Shown: positions 44,668 through 54,635 of the stretch, piece after piece
How positions within the stretch are numbered: the first letter of the stretch is position 1
Layout: each line of letters begins with the position of its first letter
Assembly: GCA_932521035.1 (NCBI GenBank)
Contig: OW051494.1
Span: forward strand, 3,210,001-3,274,000
DNA: 64,000 nucleotides
Direction: 5' to 3'
Source: Oscheius dolichura
Lineage: Eukaryota > Nematoda > Chromadorea > Rhabditida > Rhabditidae
Program-made: the position numbers and the translations under genes
Notes under the pieces: generated by a model
Seen by the model: the letters and a program-made list of their open reading frames with translations, nothing else
The model's database searches: none
Told to the model about the DNA's origin: nothing

Positions 44668-44673
44668 AATAAA
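44668..44673 (+). terminator. AATAAA polyadenylation signal for SRSF1
   Basis: Canonical hexamer about 145 bases after the SRSF1 stop codon. Confidence 0.6.
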
Positions 44674-45714
44674 GTGGGCATTTTCAGCTCCGAGAGGGAG
44701 TGGATAGGAGGCGGGGAGGAGTGCAGGAGAGGGAGCCCTGGAGAGGAATCCAGAGGAGGGGAGAAAGAAAAGAAAAGAGAGGATGGACATGGCGGAGACT
44801 GGCCTTGGGGCATCCGGGGAGGGGAGGGGACCTGTAGACGCGTGGCCACTTGCAGGAGGAGGGAGACAGGTAAGAGGTGAGTCGCTTCTCTCTTTATCCA
44901 CCCGAGATGGAGGAGGCAGGGAGGAGACGACGTCGCCGAGGAGACAGGGTGTGGAGGAGACGTAGGAGAGCAGACTGCAGGGTGGGGAAGCGACATGGAG
45001 AAGGCAGAACGTAGAGGAGACGAGGGGAGGACAGGTAGGAGACGAAAGAGACGCAGTTAGACGCTCTGGAAGAAGAGGAGGGGAGATGGAAGAGGGAATA
45101 CAGATAGGAGACATGGAGGAGGAGAGAGAAGGAGTCAACGACCGGCCGACGGCCACCTAATTGAGATAACCGAATGAAGTGTTATTATGACCCCCCGACT
45201 TCTTCTGTGTTGTGTATTCGGCCGGCCGGCCACTTCCCCATTCCCGATATCCTCCCGCATTTCGTCCGTTTCCCGTAGTAACCTCCGTAATCCACGTGTC
45301 TCCCCAGTCATATTTCTTTATCCCCCGAGCCAGCAGTCAGCAGGAGTCAGTAGATATGTATACCAGCCGCCATCTTCCTCAATCCGAACTTCGCCCCCTT
45401 CGAATTAGGAAACGGCCGACGCTTTGTCCTCTCGGCCACCTCCTCGTAGTATGTAAAAGTTCCTTTGAAACAACGGAGTACAATTACCGGAAGTGGTCGC
45501 CGAGTCAGAGCCTGCCTTTCACCCGCCCTCCTTTGAGGCGGCCTTCACCTTTTACTCGACTTGCTCCACTGTGTTTCTTGACTTCCAAATGGGGCCGCTG
45601 GCCTCTGGCTTCCTTTGCCAGAATGTTACGTTCTTGGAAGAGTTCTTACACCTCCACTTCTATCCTTTCTCCTCGTTTTCTTTACCCAACCTTTTATCCT
45701 CCCGGCCACCTCCT
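44674..45714. other. Purine/pyrimidine-biased non-coding stretch
   Basis: About 1 kb, with GGAGGA and GAGGAG runs first and CT-rich sequence later. ORFs up to 178 codons arise from the biased composition and have no domain or splice support. Confidence 0.5.
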
Positions 45715-45915
45715 CGTCGTCGAAATGCTGTGGCGCCTGCACCCGTAAAGTCTCGGCAGCAGGATTTCATGGATTCCAAAAATCCAGAATATACGTCGGA
45801 CACCATGTCCGTGTAAACTGTACAATGTGCATCCTAGGCGATGCTGTCTGCAACTCCGGGAATGCGAGGCCAAGAGCTGTGAATTTTCGGATCCCCGTCT
45901 GCAGCGGGAGAAATA
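45715..45915 (+). ncRNA. Structured unit A: spliced-leader-like or Sm-class RNA gene
   Basis: The donor-stem motif CCTGCACCC|GTAAAGTCTCG plus GCAGC lies at 45736-45760; CTGC pairs with GCAG. CTCCGGGAATGCG follows about 95 bases later. An Sm-site-like GAATTTTCGG at 45881-45890 is followed by a hairpin TCCC..GGGA at about 45892-45908. The same order is kept in units B, C and D. Identification as spliced-leader RNA is inference from architecture; a transposable foldback is the alternative. Confidence 0.35.
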
Positions 45916-46117
45916 AGAATGAACCAGATGGGTAGAACCTTTAATTGTCTTCTTCGTTCCCCATTTCTAACCTATGTAGGCGATTTCGTCTTCTATTCTC
46001 AGCGAATTTTGGCTCCATAAAATTTACTGAAAAAAGCTAACTAGACCTTGCCCCCGTACTGTCCTCGAATAATAGTGGTTGAACAAAATATCATTTGAAA
46101 AAAAAAATAAAGCTCTT

Positions 46118-46330
46118 GCAACTCGAGGAAAGCAGAACCCGCACCCGTAACGGCTCGGCAGCTGGCGGTTATGGCTCACCAACCCACAGAAGCAGCGTTG
46201 GCCACCATGTAAGACCTTGCCAGCAGCCGTGTCTGTACAGTCCCCACCCGTAAGGGTGCCTTCGCTCCCAACTCCGGGAATGCGACACCACGGACTGAAA
46301 TTTTTGTATCTCCCGACCGCGGCAGGAGAA
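46118..46330 (+). ncRNA. Structured unit B: spliced-leader-like or Sm-class RNA gene
   Basis: A candidate leader CGAGGAAAGCAGAAC then CCGCACCC ends at a donor-like CCC|GTAACG, inside the motif at 46140-46162. A TCCCAACTCCGGGA hairpin follows at about 46267. An Sm-site-like GAAATTTTTGTA lies at about 46297-46308, then a terminal hairpin CTCC..GGAG at 46310-46328. It shares an almost identical block (AACTCCGGGAATGCGA) with unit A. Confidence 0.4.
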
Positions 46331-46369
46331 ATAGATCTGCTTATAAAAAAAAAGAAACCTCTCGATTTC

Positions 46370-46566
46370 TCCTTCACCAGGAAAGCACCTGCACCCGTAG
46401 AAACTCGGCACAGATAGCGAATGGCTTCACGCTCTCGCTGGTAAAAGCTATTTTTTTTTCAAAGTGGCGGGGCTCTACCCTCGTGGTGGAGAACGCTGCT
46501 CTGCGCTCCCTTTGGGAACGCGCAGGTGAAATTTTCAATTTTTGGAGCTTCCGTCACAGACGGAGG
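46370..46566 (+). ncRNA. Structured unit C: spliced-leader-like or Sm-class RNA gene
   Basis: A candidate leader CCAGGAAAGCACCTGCACCC ends at the donor-like GTAGAA in the motif at 46388-46412. The GCTCCCTTTGGGA hairpin follows at about 46505. The Sm-site-like AATTTTTGG at 46537-46545 is immediately followed by an eight-pair hairpin, CTTCCGTC-ACA-GACGGAGG at 46548-46566. This is the clearest of the four units. Confidence 0.4.
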
Positions 46567-46579
46567 AAAAAGCAAGGTC

Positions 46580-46806
46580 TCTCCGAGGAAAATGAACCTG
46601 CAGCCGTAGAATCTAGGTAGCTACGGGCTATGCCCACCACTGGATGGATCGTACTGATAAGCTAGGCTACGGCTAAAGTACCATCATGTACAAGCACCAT
46701 GCCAACGTGTTGAAGGCCTCTCCGAGGGAAAGTGCTCCCAATGCTTTGGGAATGCACTTTTAGCCGACGGCATTAATTTTTGAAGAAGCCTCCTTTCTGC
46801 AGGAGG
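46580..46806 (+). ncRNA. Structured unit D: spliced-leader-like or Sm-class RNA gene
   Basis: A candidate leader CCGAGGAAAATGAAC then CTGCAGCC ends at donor-like GCC|GTAGAATC in the motif at 46597-46621; the donor bases can pair with CTACGGGC just downstream. The hairpin TCCCAA..TTGGGA lies at about 46736. The Sm-site-like AATTTTTG is at 46775-46782, and a terminal hairpin CCTCC..GGAGG at 46789-46806. Confidence 0.38.
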
Positions 46807-46900
46807 ATATTTGAACCAGGGTCTACTAGGGGTTCGAATATGCCACGTATCTTTGCCACTAGCTGAACTAACAAGGTGGTTCAGTGGAATGGTCCAAACT
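46800..46900 (-). repeat. tRNA-like tract at the end of the array
   Basis: On the minus strand an A-box-like TTAGTTCAGCTAGTGG is followed about 38 bases later by a B-box-like GGTTCAAATATCC. A full cloverleaf does not form well. It could be a tRNA-derived SINE, or the degraded start of a fifth unit, since its end aligns loosely with the leader region of unit D. Confidence 0.3.
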
Positions 46901-47415
46901 ATAGAGCGACATTAATGAGATGGCGGCGTTTAGGAGAAAGGGGATTTATTATAACTGCATCAATTACAATGATAGGAGAGAAAATTGTACTCACTAATGT
47001 CTTACCCATACAACTATCAGACTGACTAGATAGGGCGCCCTGTTGGGAGGCGGGCTCATTGACCTTTCCTGACAAGAGTCAGGACAGAGGAGGCGACAAA
47101 CTGGACGACGGCCGGGAGGAGGTTTTTACTCTAGAAATTTTTGGTTTTCCGATTGGAGACAAAGAAGAACAAAGGCCGGCCATTGTGTGGGTGCTCTCGT
47201 GGTATTCCGACCTATGATGTGGATTGACGGGCGCTTGAGGTTTTAATCCAAAGGTCACATCTCTCGTTTGCCTTTCTTAGCAGCATACACAACTCCTGGG
47301 GGCCATCCAAAAAGAACACCTGGCTCTGCTCTGCCCTGCCTTCTCCTCTCTCCCCCATCCTCCTCCTCCCCTGTCTGCTAATTATTCCCACCAAGATGTT
47401 GTTTCTTTTCAGCTA

Positions 47416-49495
47416 ATGTCGTCCGGCTCCACCGCCGACAAAACTGCCCGCCAGTCGACGGCCCGCTCCAATCTCGGGGGCACTGACAAGCCGGAGCCGC
47501 TGGTCGGTGAGTCTCTCCCTCTCCTTCATCCACCGGAAATATTTATCCCCACCGCGAAGCCGGCTGACCCGTGTACCTCCTTGAATAACAGGAAATTTAC
47601 CTGGGAGGGTTCAGGGGCTGTTTTTAGAGACTAATGTCGATAAGCCGGCCTTCAGATTTTCGAGGCGATAGCGTCTGTCAGAATGAGTAACGACGGCGAC
47701 TCATTGCCATATATATGTACGTGGCTCGGCGAAGAGATCACACAAGACTTACGGCCGGCACGGGAGGCTTGTTGCTCTCTGGGAGGGCCCCTTCTGGTAG
47801 AGTCAGGCCCTTTTTGAACTGGCCGGGTCCCACAAAGAATAACTTCTTTTTGGAGGTGCCAGGGAGAAAGGACCGGAAGAAAAAGAACTGCCTATGATGT
47901 CAAGCCGTGTTCTGCTCTCTTTTGACCCGAGTCATTGTCTCGACGACAAGTTGACCTCTGAATTCCTTCCCGGGGAGCCAGCTAACCACAAAACAGCATC
48001 ATTAGGTCCCTGGCAGTCAGAGATAATGAGATGTACTGGGCCTAACAGGGTGTGTGGTGTCTGTCCCGGTCGCCATCAATACCCATCACAGCTGGCCGTC
48101 ACCTATGAAGGAGTGGCCCCTCCCAGAGGAGGGGAACACGTTGACCCCCCGCCCGTCAAGAGGCGTCCTCTGAGTGGTGTTTACTGGCCATTCCCGACGG
48201 GGGAGAAGGCTCGGCTTATCTGGGGTCTGTTGATGGATGAAAGTCTCCTCCCTGCCGGGGCGGGGACTCTTCCCTCCCCAGCCAGAAGAGAAGATGCTGC
48301 GCTCGCCGTCGGCCAAGCTCGTCCGGGCCGGGTCCGGTCCTCCGGATGAGCACAGACACTCCAAACTGAGTCGATCCGTCAGTAAGTTGTCTTTTTTTTG
48401 CTGTGCCAGAAGCAATGGCCCCAGGCGTCTCTCTCTTTCCGGGAATCTCATTATGTTCTCCATTTCCCCTCCCGTTCCCCTTGAGGTGTGTCCACCCAGC
48501 CATGCCCCCTCCTCCCTCGTTATAGACTCCTTCAGCGGCTACTCAAACCAGTGTGGCCCTATAATATGGCCCGGGCCATTTTGACGAGAGTAAATGGGGC
48601 CTGAAACGGAGTCCGTCAGAGAGTGAACACATTTTCTCGTTTTCAGCCATCGCCCTCTCCGACATGCACCAACTCATGCGCAGTGCCCGGTCTGCCCGGC
48701 TATCCACCAGGTAGGCCCGTCTCTTTCCATGCCCCCCTCCTCCTCCTCCTCCTCCTCCTCCAAGGGTGTCCCCCACCCCCGATAAATATTCATTTATGAT
48801 CCCCTTCTCCTCGAAGGGTCACCCGAAGGAAATAGGTGGGCAGTTATGTGAGTCCCCCCTCTCGGCCCCCGTAAAAGAGACCAGTCTGCTCGATGCTCCC
48901 CCCGGCCATTCCCCCCAGTCTGCCCAAGAAGAGGCGATGCCGTTCCAGGTGTCTTCCCTTCCTCTCCATCCAATTCCATAAGTCATTCATTTCAGAGCCC
49001 CTCGATCCCCCGGCTGTTGCTGTAGTTGTCATCTCCTCCAGGATGTCTGCGTCTCCCCGTCGACGGCCGTCTTCCCCACCAAAGGCGGCCTCAGTACCCA
49101 TACCCTGAGCAATGCCAGCAATGGTTTGTCCTGTCCCTTTTACTAGCCCGACTTCGATCTTCAGTAACTCTAGCCGTAAAGATTACCTGCTCGGATAACG
49201 CTCTCTACCGAGTCAATCCTGTTTTCGCCGTCCTTGAACCAGGAAGGTGTATTTCTCTCCATGTATGCTGTTTTTCTCTCTATTTAATAGATCTTTCCTT
49301 GCAGATAGGCAGAATCGAAGGCCCGCCCAAGAAGGATCGAATATGTGTCCTTCTCCTGGAACACGAGGGAGCCGGCACGGCCAAGGAGGCCTTCAAGGTA
49401 TACTCGTTCTTTTCCCTCATATAAATGTTCCAAAGCAGGGTGACAAACGGCCTGCCAGTCTCTGTATACCGCTGACCGCCTTGGAGGATGAGTGA
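47416..49495 (+). CDS. Unknown Ser/Arg/Pro-rich protein, multi-exon
   Basis: It starts MSSGSTADKTARQSTARSNL at 47416, three bases after a TTTCTTTTCAG acceptor. The next exon (about 48287-48379) reads EEKMLRSPSAKLVRAGSGPP and DEHRHSKLSRSV; the next (about 48648-48711) IALSDMHQLMRSARSARLS. Later exons give a basic SLPKKRRCRSR, a stretch with two possible splice forms (one containing GCCCSCHLLQDVC), then DRQNRRPAQEGSNMCPSPGT and GDKRPASLCIPLTALEDE to the stop at 49495. Phases agree for the exons quoted, but the 48.9-49.1 kb splicing is uncertain. No domain recognised; it looks intrinsically disordered with several RxxS phosphosite-like motifs. Convergent with the PIM-like kinase. Confidence 0.5.
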
Positions 49496-49820
49496 GGCCG
49501 ATCCCCTCCAACCGCTATCAGCCGTCCTCCCCATGTCCATCGTCCTGTGATACTCTACGTGTACTCCAGATCTCAGTACAACTATTTTGTCTGTCTTCTA
49601 TAAAGTAAAGAGAAATTGAATAGCTTTATTATTTGGCCATCAATAGACACTACCGTAATCTTCTTCTTCTTCACCAAATATCATATTACAGTAACCCGGA
49701 TTGTCTGTTTCAACGTGTGTGATAAGTAAAGCATAAGTGACTTTTTTTTGTTCCACGGGAGAGACTAATTTCAGCCTAGAGATCATGGAGACCGTCCTTT
49801 TCTACACATAAATGAGAATA

Positions 49821-52030
49821 CTACGTGGCTGCTAGCGGTTTTGCTTCAAATACTGACAGGGTGGGGCCGGTGATGACCATTTTGAGGGGGCGGTGACGAC
49901 TGGACCGGGAGGCGTGGGCCGTGATCTGGGAAGAGGGACGGCAGGTGGCGGGAATGTCCATCCCGTAGGAGATATCCTCGTCCGTCGACTCGCTGTGGGT
50001 GGTACGACGACGAGGCGACGGCGGCGGCGATTCGCGAAGGGTCGGCTCTTCCACGCTGTTACTGGACGAAGCGGAGACAGTCATAACGAGGGGAAGATGC
50101 TCATAGCCTTGCTCGAGAACGGTGTCCAACTCCCGGTCGAAGGACTTGAATATCATTGAGCGGCGTCGCGCCTTCGAGGCCAGGTTGTAGGCCGAGGCAC
50201 TCTTGACGGGTCCCGTCAGCTCGCACAAACTCTCCTCCTCGTCGTCCTCCGTGGCCGAGAAATACAGTCCCGTTGTAGCCATGGAGATGGTATCGGCCTT
50301 CTCGGCTCCGCTAGTAGCCAGGCTGGCCAAGGACATGTACTCCGCCAAGGAGGAGTTGGAAATGTTGTCATACCGAGACTTCAGCCGGGAGAGGGCCGCT
50401 AAAAAGGGGAGATTATGTCAGTGAATTTAAAAAATGGCTTACGGAGGGGAGGGCAGTCGTCGACGGCCGTGGCCATGGTGCTCTCGCTACACGTGTCGGT
50501 ACAGTCCTTCTCCACCACCGGGGGCTCTTCTTCGGTGAGAATAACGTCGTTCACCTGGCGATACTCTTCTGCCGTCTGATCAGCATCAATGTCTCTTCCC
50601 GTCCTCCTGTCTAAATTTCACTTATTTAAATACGAAATACTGTCAACCTTTTCTGCCGAGGGTGTCGTCCAGAACCTGTTGGAATGTCTTGGAATGGGTC
50701 GTAATTTCATGGTTCATCCAGGAGTGCTGCTTGATCTCGGCCAGGCTCAACCTGGCTGAGCAGGCCGTTGTCAGGCAGGACTTTATCAAATTACAACATT
50801 CTAAAATGTGGGTTCATCTAATTTATCTCATATGATTTAAGTACCTTTCGTCAGGTATGAGGGAAATTTGACCCGTCCCAGACAAATTTGGATCTCATTC
50901 TTGAAGGGCAACTGGCCGGTGACGAGGATGAACAGCAGAACACCCAATGACCAGCTGGTAGCCTCTAGGGGAAGGTACTGTAGCTGGCGGAACCATTCCG
51001 GGGGGCAGTAGGATCGTGTCCCTGAAATGTCTCTCTTCTCAAAAGGCAGGGTTACGGTACCTTGGAACTCTTTCTTGGTGGCCTTCTCCAAAGGGGCCGT
51101 CGCTCCCAGGTCGACCAGTTTCACCTCTCCTGTCCTCATGTCCACAATTATATTCTCATCCTGGATTTGTCTTTTATAGGAGGGGGGAAGGGATGACGGA
51201 CCTTGATGTCTCGATGAATCAGCCCGTGTTTGGCATACATCCCGCAGACGGTGTCCACCACCTGGGTGAAGATGGCCCGCGCCGTCATCTCGTCCAGCTT
51301 TCCGTAGGTGGAGACGAGATCGAAGACATCCATACAGTTCTCGGGCCTTTCCATCACGATCAGGAAACCCTTGGAGCTGAAATAACCGGCGGTCAGCAGG
51401 GTCTCCATTTCTCTCCCCATTGACAAGACCGAAAGATGTGGCTATTGTGAGAGACTTTCATGAGAGAAGTCGTAATTTACCGGGCCCGTCCCCACAAACA
51501 CATGTGTGTCCCCCGGCCTGCTCTCCCACGTAACAAAAGAAGAGTCGAGCCACCCACAACCTCCTCTGTGTTTTGACCAACAACCAGACGAACCTTGCAA
51601 ACCAGTCGATCAGCCGAATCACCCCCGGGATATTGCTACACGTCTCGAGGTGACACAACTCGGACGGGATCAGCTGACTGTTACTCTGAAAATAGAGATA
51701 GCCCGGGCCGAGACAGTTCTCCTACCAAAGTCCACTCGCGAACGTGTTTGTGCTCGACGAATTTGACAGCCACCGGCAGATTGTCAGCCATTCGGACTGC
51801 CTGGAATACGGTGATCCTTGATCCCGGGACGAGCTATACCTTGTAGACGATGCCGAAGCCGCCTCGGCCAATCTCCTCGTGAACCTCGTACTGCTTTCGG
51901 AATTCTTTCACCGAATGGGCTGAAACATCTTGTAAACATTTCTAGAAGGGACAAGGAGACCTTTTTGGTGGAGAAAGTCGACTTTATAGGTGCAGCAGAC
52001 GGTGAGGTCTTGTAGCTTCCGTTTGAGCAT
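49821..52030 (-). CDS. PIM-family serine/threonine kinase with long C-terminal extension
   Basis: It starts MLKRKLQDLTVCCTYKVDFL at 52030, one base after a TTTTCCAG acceptor. Kinase domain: YEVHEEIGRGGFGIVYK, NLPVAVKFVEHKHVREWTL, VIRLIDWF, the PIM-specific proline hinge IVMERPENCMDVFDLV, HGLIHRDIKDENIIVDM, VKLVDLGATAPL, FQGTRSYCPPEWF, SWSLGVLLFILVTGQLPF and SARLSLAEIKQHSWM. The DFG motif is DLG here; the HRD and VAVK motifs are intact. The ERPE hinge and RxYxPPEW segment identify PIM (C. elegans prk-1/2). After the kinase comes a roughly 220-residue Ser-rich tail (RRRSMIFKSFDRELDTVLEQ, SPPPSPRRRTTHSESTDED), absent from vertebrate PIMs. It ends VFEAKPLAAT at 49821. Confidence 0.88.
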
Positions 52031-54437
52031 CCTGGAAAAGGACAAAAGTTAGTCTTGTTGTTGTGGCTTGTTGGCCTGGGCGGGGAGGGGTCAGATAGAA
52101 TTTGATCACGTGGAGGTCAATTTAGGGGGCATTCTTCCCATAGTTTACGGGCGGCAGACAATGTGACTGTTGGAAAGGGGAGACCGGGCAGGCTCGGTGC
52201 CAGGCGACTGTCCTCTCCGGTCTCAAAGATACGGGCTGTTTTGTATAGGGCTATTATCCTCTCGGGGGTACAAAACAACCCCTCTTCCCTGCCAGGTGTG
52301 TATGATTGTTTTGTTTTTGTTTCCTATCAATCCGGAGCTTCTCAGACGTTTTAATCGCGGCGGTGACAGCGAGGAGAGACCAGATGTCATCAGCCCGGGA
52401 GGTTCGAAATAGAATCACCCTCCTCACTAATTTCGGGGGGCAAGTTAGAGACCCCAGTTATTGAATTATAGGAAGGGAACATGGCGAATCTTTTGGATCA
52501 AAAACCCCTCCGACTTTTTGAATGTTTGGAATAGTATGGGAAAAGGCGGGAGGGAGCAGCACACACACACACACGCATGAATTTTATGAGAGCCAAGGGA
52601 ACACAACAGAAAGGACACGGTTTGGAAGGAGGATGACGTGAGGACGAGGAGAGAACGGGGGAAGACCGGGAAGACGAGAAGATTTTATCGGGGGGAGAAA
52701 AGGAGAGGAGGCTGATGAACCGGAGGAGAGAAAACAAACCTATTACCACCTTTTGCGGGGGGACGGGGGGAGACCCCAGTTAGGCATAGATTCTTCCGGG
52801 GGAATAGCTCTCTACCCCTCTGCGAAACCAAACAATCAGCTGCGAAATATGCCATAAAATTTGGCTGGCTCTCTCTGGGGCCATACACACACAAAACGCG
52901 GATAAATTGCAGGAAATTCGAGGCAAAAAATAGAAAGGCGTGAAATTGAGAATAAGGAAATTCCTTGCGTGTGGGATAACACCTCTCCTTGCGGTCGTGA
53001 CTCCGATTGAACACCTGTGCGCACAGCTGGCCATTCGAGAAGAGGAGGCACACTTCTTCTTCTTCAAATTTCTCTCTCCTCCTCTCGCTCTGTCATCTGA
53101 TAATAAACAGGGAGGAACAGTCAGCCAAATATTAAATGGAGTTCTCTCTTGAGTGCCAATTGGGGACAGGTTTGAAGAGGGCAGGAGGTAATTTGTTTAC
53201 TAACTATACTACTCGGGGAGAAGGAGGAGGGGGATATGGAAGACGAGGAGAAGGAGGAAAAGGGAGAAGACGGAGGAGGACTGAAGTATAGTGGAGGAGC
53301 AGTACAGAATAAGTGACATCAGCCGGAGAGTGTCAGAGAGAGGATCGGGGAAATTGGGAGCCCTGTCAAGACAGGGTTCCTCGAAGTGACGTCGTCGTGC
53401 AAGAGGATATCCAGGCTCCATTGCACACACAGCCCTTTCAAAGGTAGCCATTATAGACACTCACTTCTCTTCTTGAAGGATGGGGAATGACTGAGCCAGG
53501 GAGGACGGGTGAGAAGTGTGGTGGGCTTCCCTACTCCCCCGGGGGTCATTATCAAACAGAGGAAGACGTCTTCAACCAGGAAGGAGAGATTATGGCAGAG
53601 AGAGACAATAACAATGAGGGAAATAAATTGGGAAGTTATCGCCTCCAGTGGAAAGTGGCCGTTGCTGCAGCCAGCAGTCCCCGGAATAAAAAGTGACAAG
53701 ATGTCGAGGGGCGCGAAGTGGGCGAAGAAATCTGCATGTCTCCCTCGAAAAAAAGGAAGGAGGTGGGAGGCCGAGGAAGTGTCAATCGGGCTCAGCAAGA
53801 GCAGTAAAATGATGGTAATGTGACGGAGACGGAGGAAATGGACAAAATTGGGCATACGATAGAAATAAGGAGGAGGAGGAGGAAGTCAAGGGGGGCGCAG
53901 TTCTTTGAATGGGACTTCGACTTTTGCAAACTGAATAAATCAGGCGAGACGGGACTGAAGAACATCTGGGACTTTGTGGAGGAGCGAAATGGAAGAAGGG
54001 AAGGGAGAAGGCCTGGAGGAGAGGACCTTTGAACCCTCTGCCCCCTTGAGTGGCGCTTCTTGACCTCAAAAAAGAGGCCCGACTGCGTAAGAATGGCAAA
54101 GTTGCCTCTCCACCTTGGGCCTGCTCTCGAAATTAAGATATTTTTAGTATTTTCCCTCTCTCACTCGCTTGAAAAACATTCCGGACCCTGCCTAGCAACA
54201 ATTCTCAATGGCCACACCACAGAAGGCGAGGCTGATCTGTGCTTCTCTGCTTTTTATATAAAAAGCTTCCCCCTATAAAAATGTCTACTTCCAGTTTCCT
54301 CGTGTGTTCTGTGTCAGTCAGTCAAACGGACAATATTACACATGTCTCCCCCTCGTCCTCTCTTCACCGTTCCTCTCTCCTGCCTTTGAGATCTCCGGAT
54401 ATCGGCCCTCGGCCGCCCTTTCCGCTCTTGACGCGAC

Positions 54438-54635
54438 ATGTCATCCGCGACTGTCAACAATGTCCGGTTCCCTCAGTCACAATCTGAGAAAAATGGTCAG
54501 AGCCCCGCGACCTTTGACTCGAGAGGAGAGGCTCTTCTTGTTCTTCCGAGAGTCAAGCAGCCGGCTCTCTTGAAACATCAAAAAGAAGAGAAGAACAAAG
54601 CGTCAAGGAACAGACGCAAGACAAGCCGCGGATAG
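54438..54635 (+). CDS. Weak candidate small ORF, 65 residues
   Basis: A complete ATG-to-stop frame, MSSATVNNVRFPQSQSEKNG to a basic end KASRNRRKTSRG. The composition is protein-like (few repeats, charged tail), but it has no homologue I recognise and overlaps another open frame. It could be a first exon, a small protein or chance. Confidence 0.2.
   Translation: MSSATVNNVRFPQSQSEKNGQSPATFDSRGEALLVLPRVKQPALLKHQKEEKNKASRNRRKTSRG

Noticed and set aside
45212-45748. 178-codon plus-strand ORF
   Set aside because: Composition follows the CT-rich background; no domain and no splice signals in register.
45736-46621. Tandemly repeated protein-coding exons
   Set aside because: Units A and B can be read as similar peptides (NSGNA..), but unit C has a stop in that frame and indels are not multiples of three; conservation follows hairpins and the Sm-like site instead.
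46597-46900. Functional tRNA gene
   Set aside because: A- and B-box-like words are present on the minus strand, but acceptor and anticodon stems do not pair; at best a tRNA-derived repeat.
47894-48349. 151-codon plus-strand ORF
   Set aside because: It falls in an intron of the 47.4-kb gene, overlaps its second exon in another frame, and has no domain.
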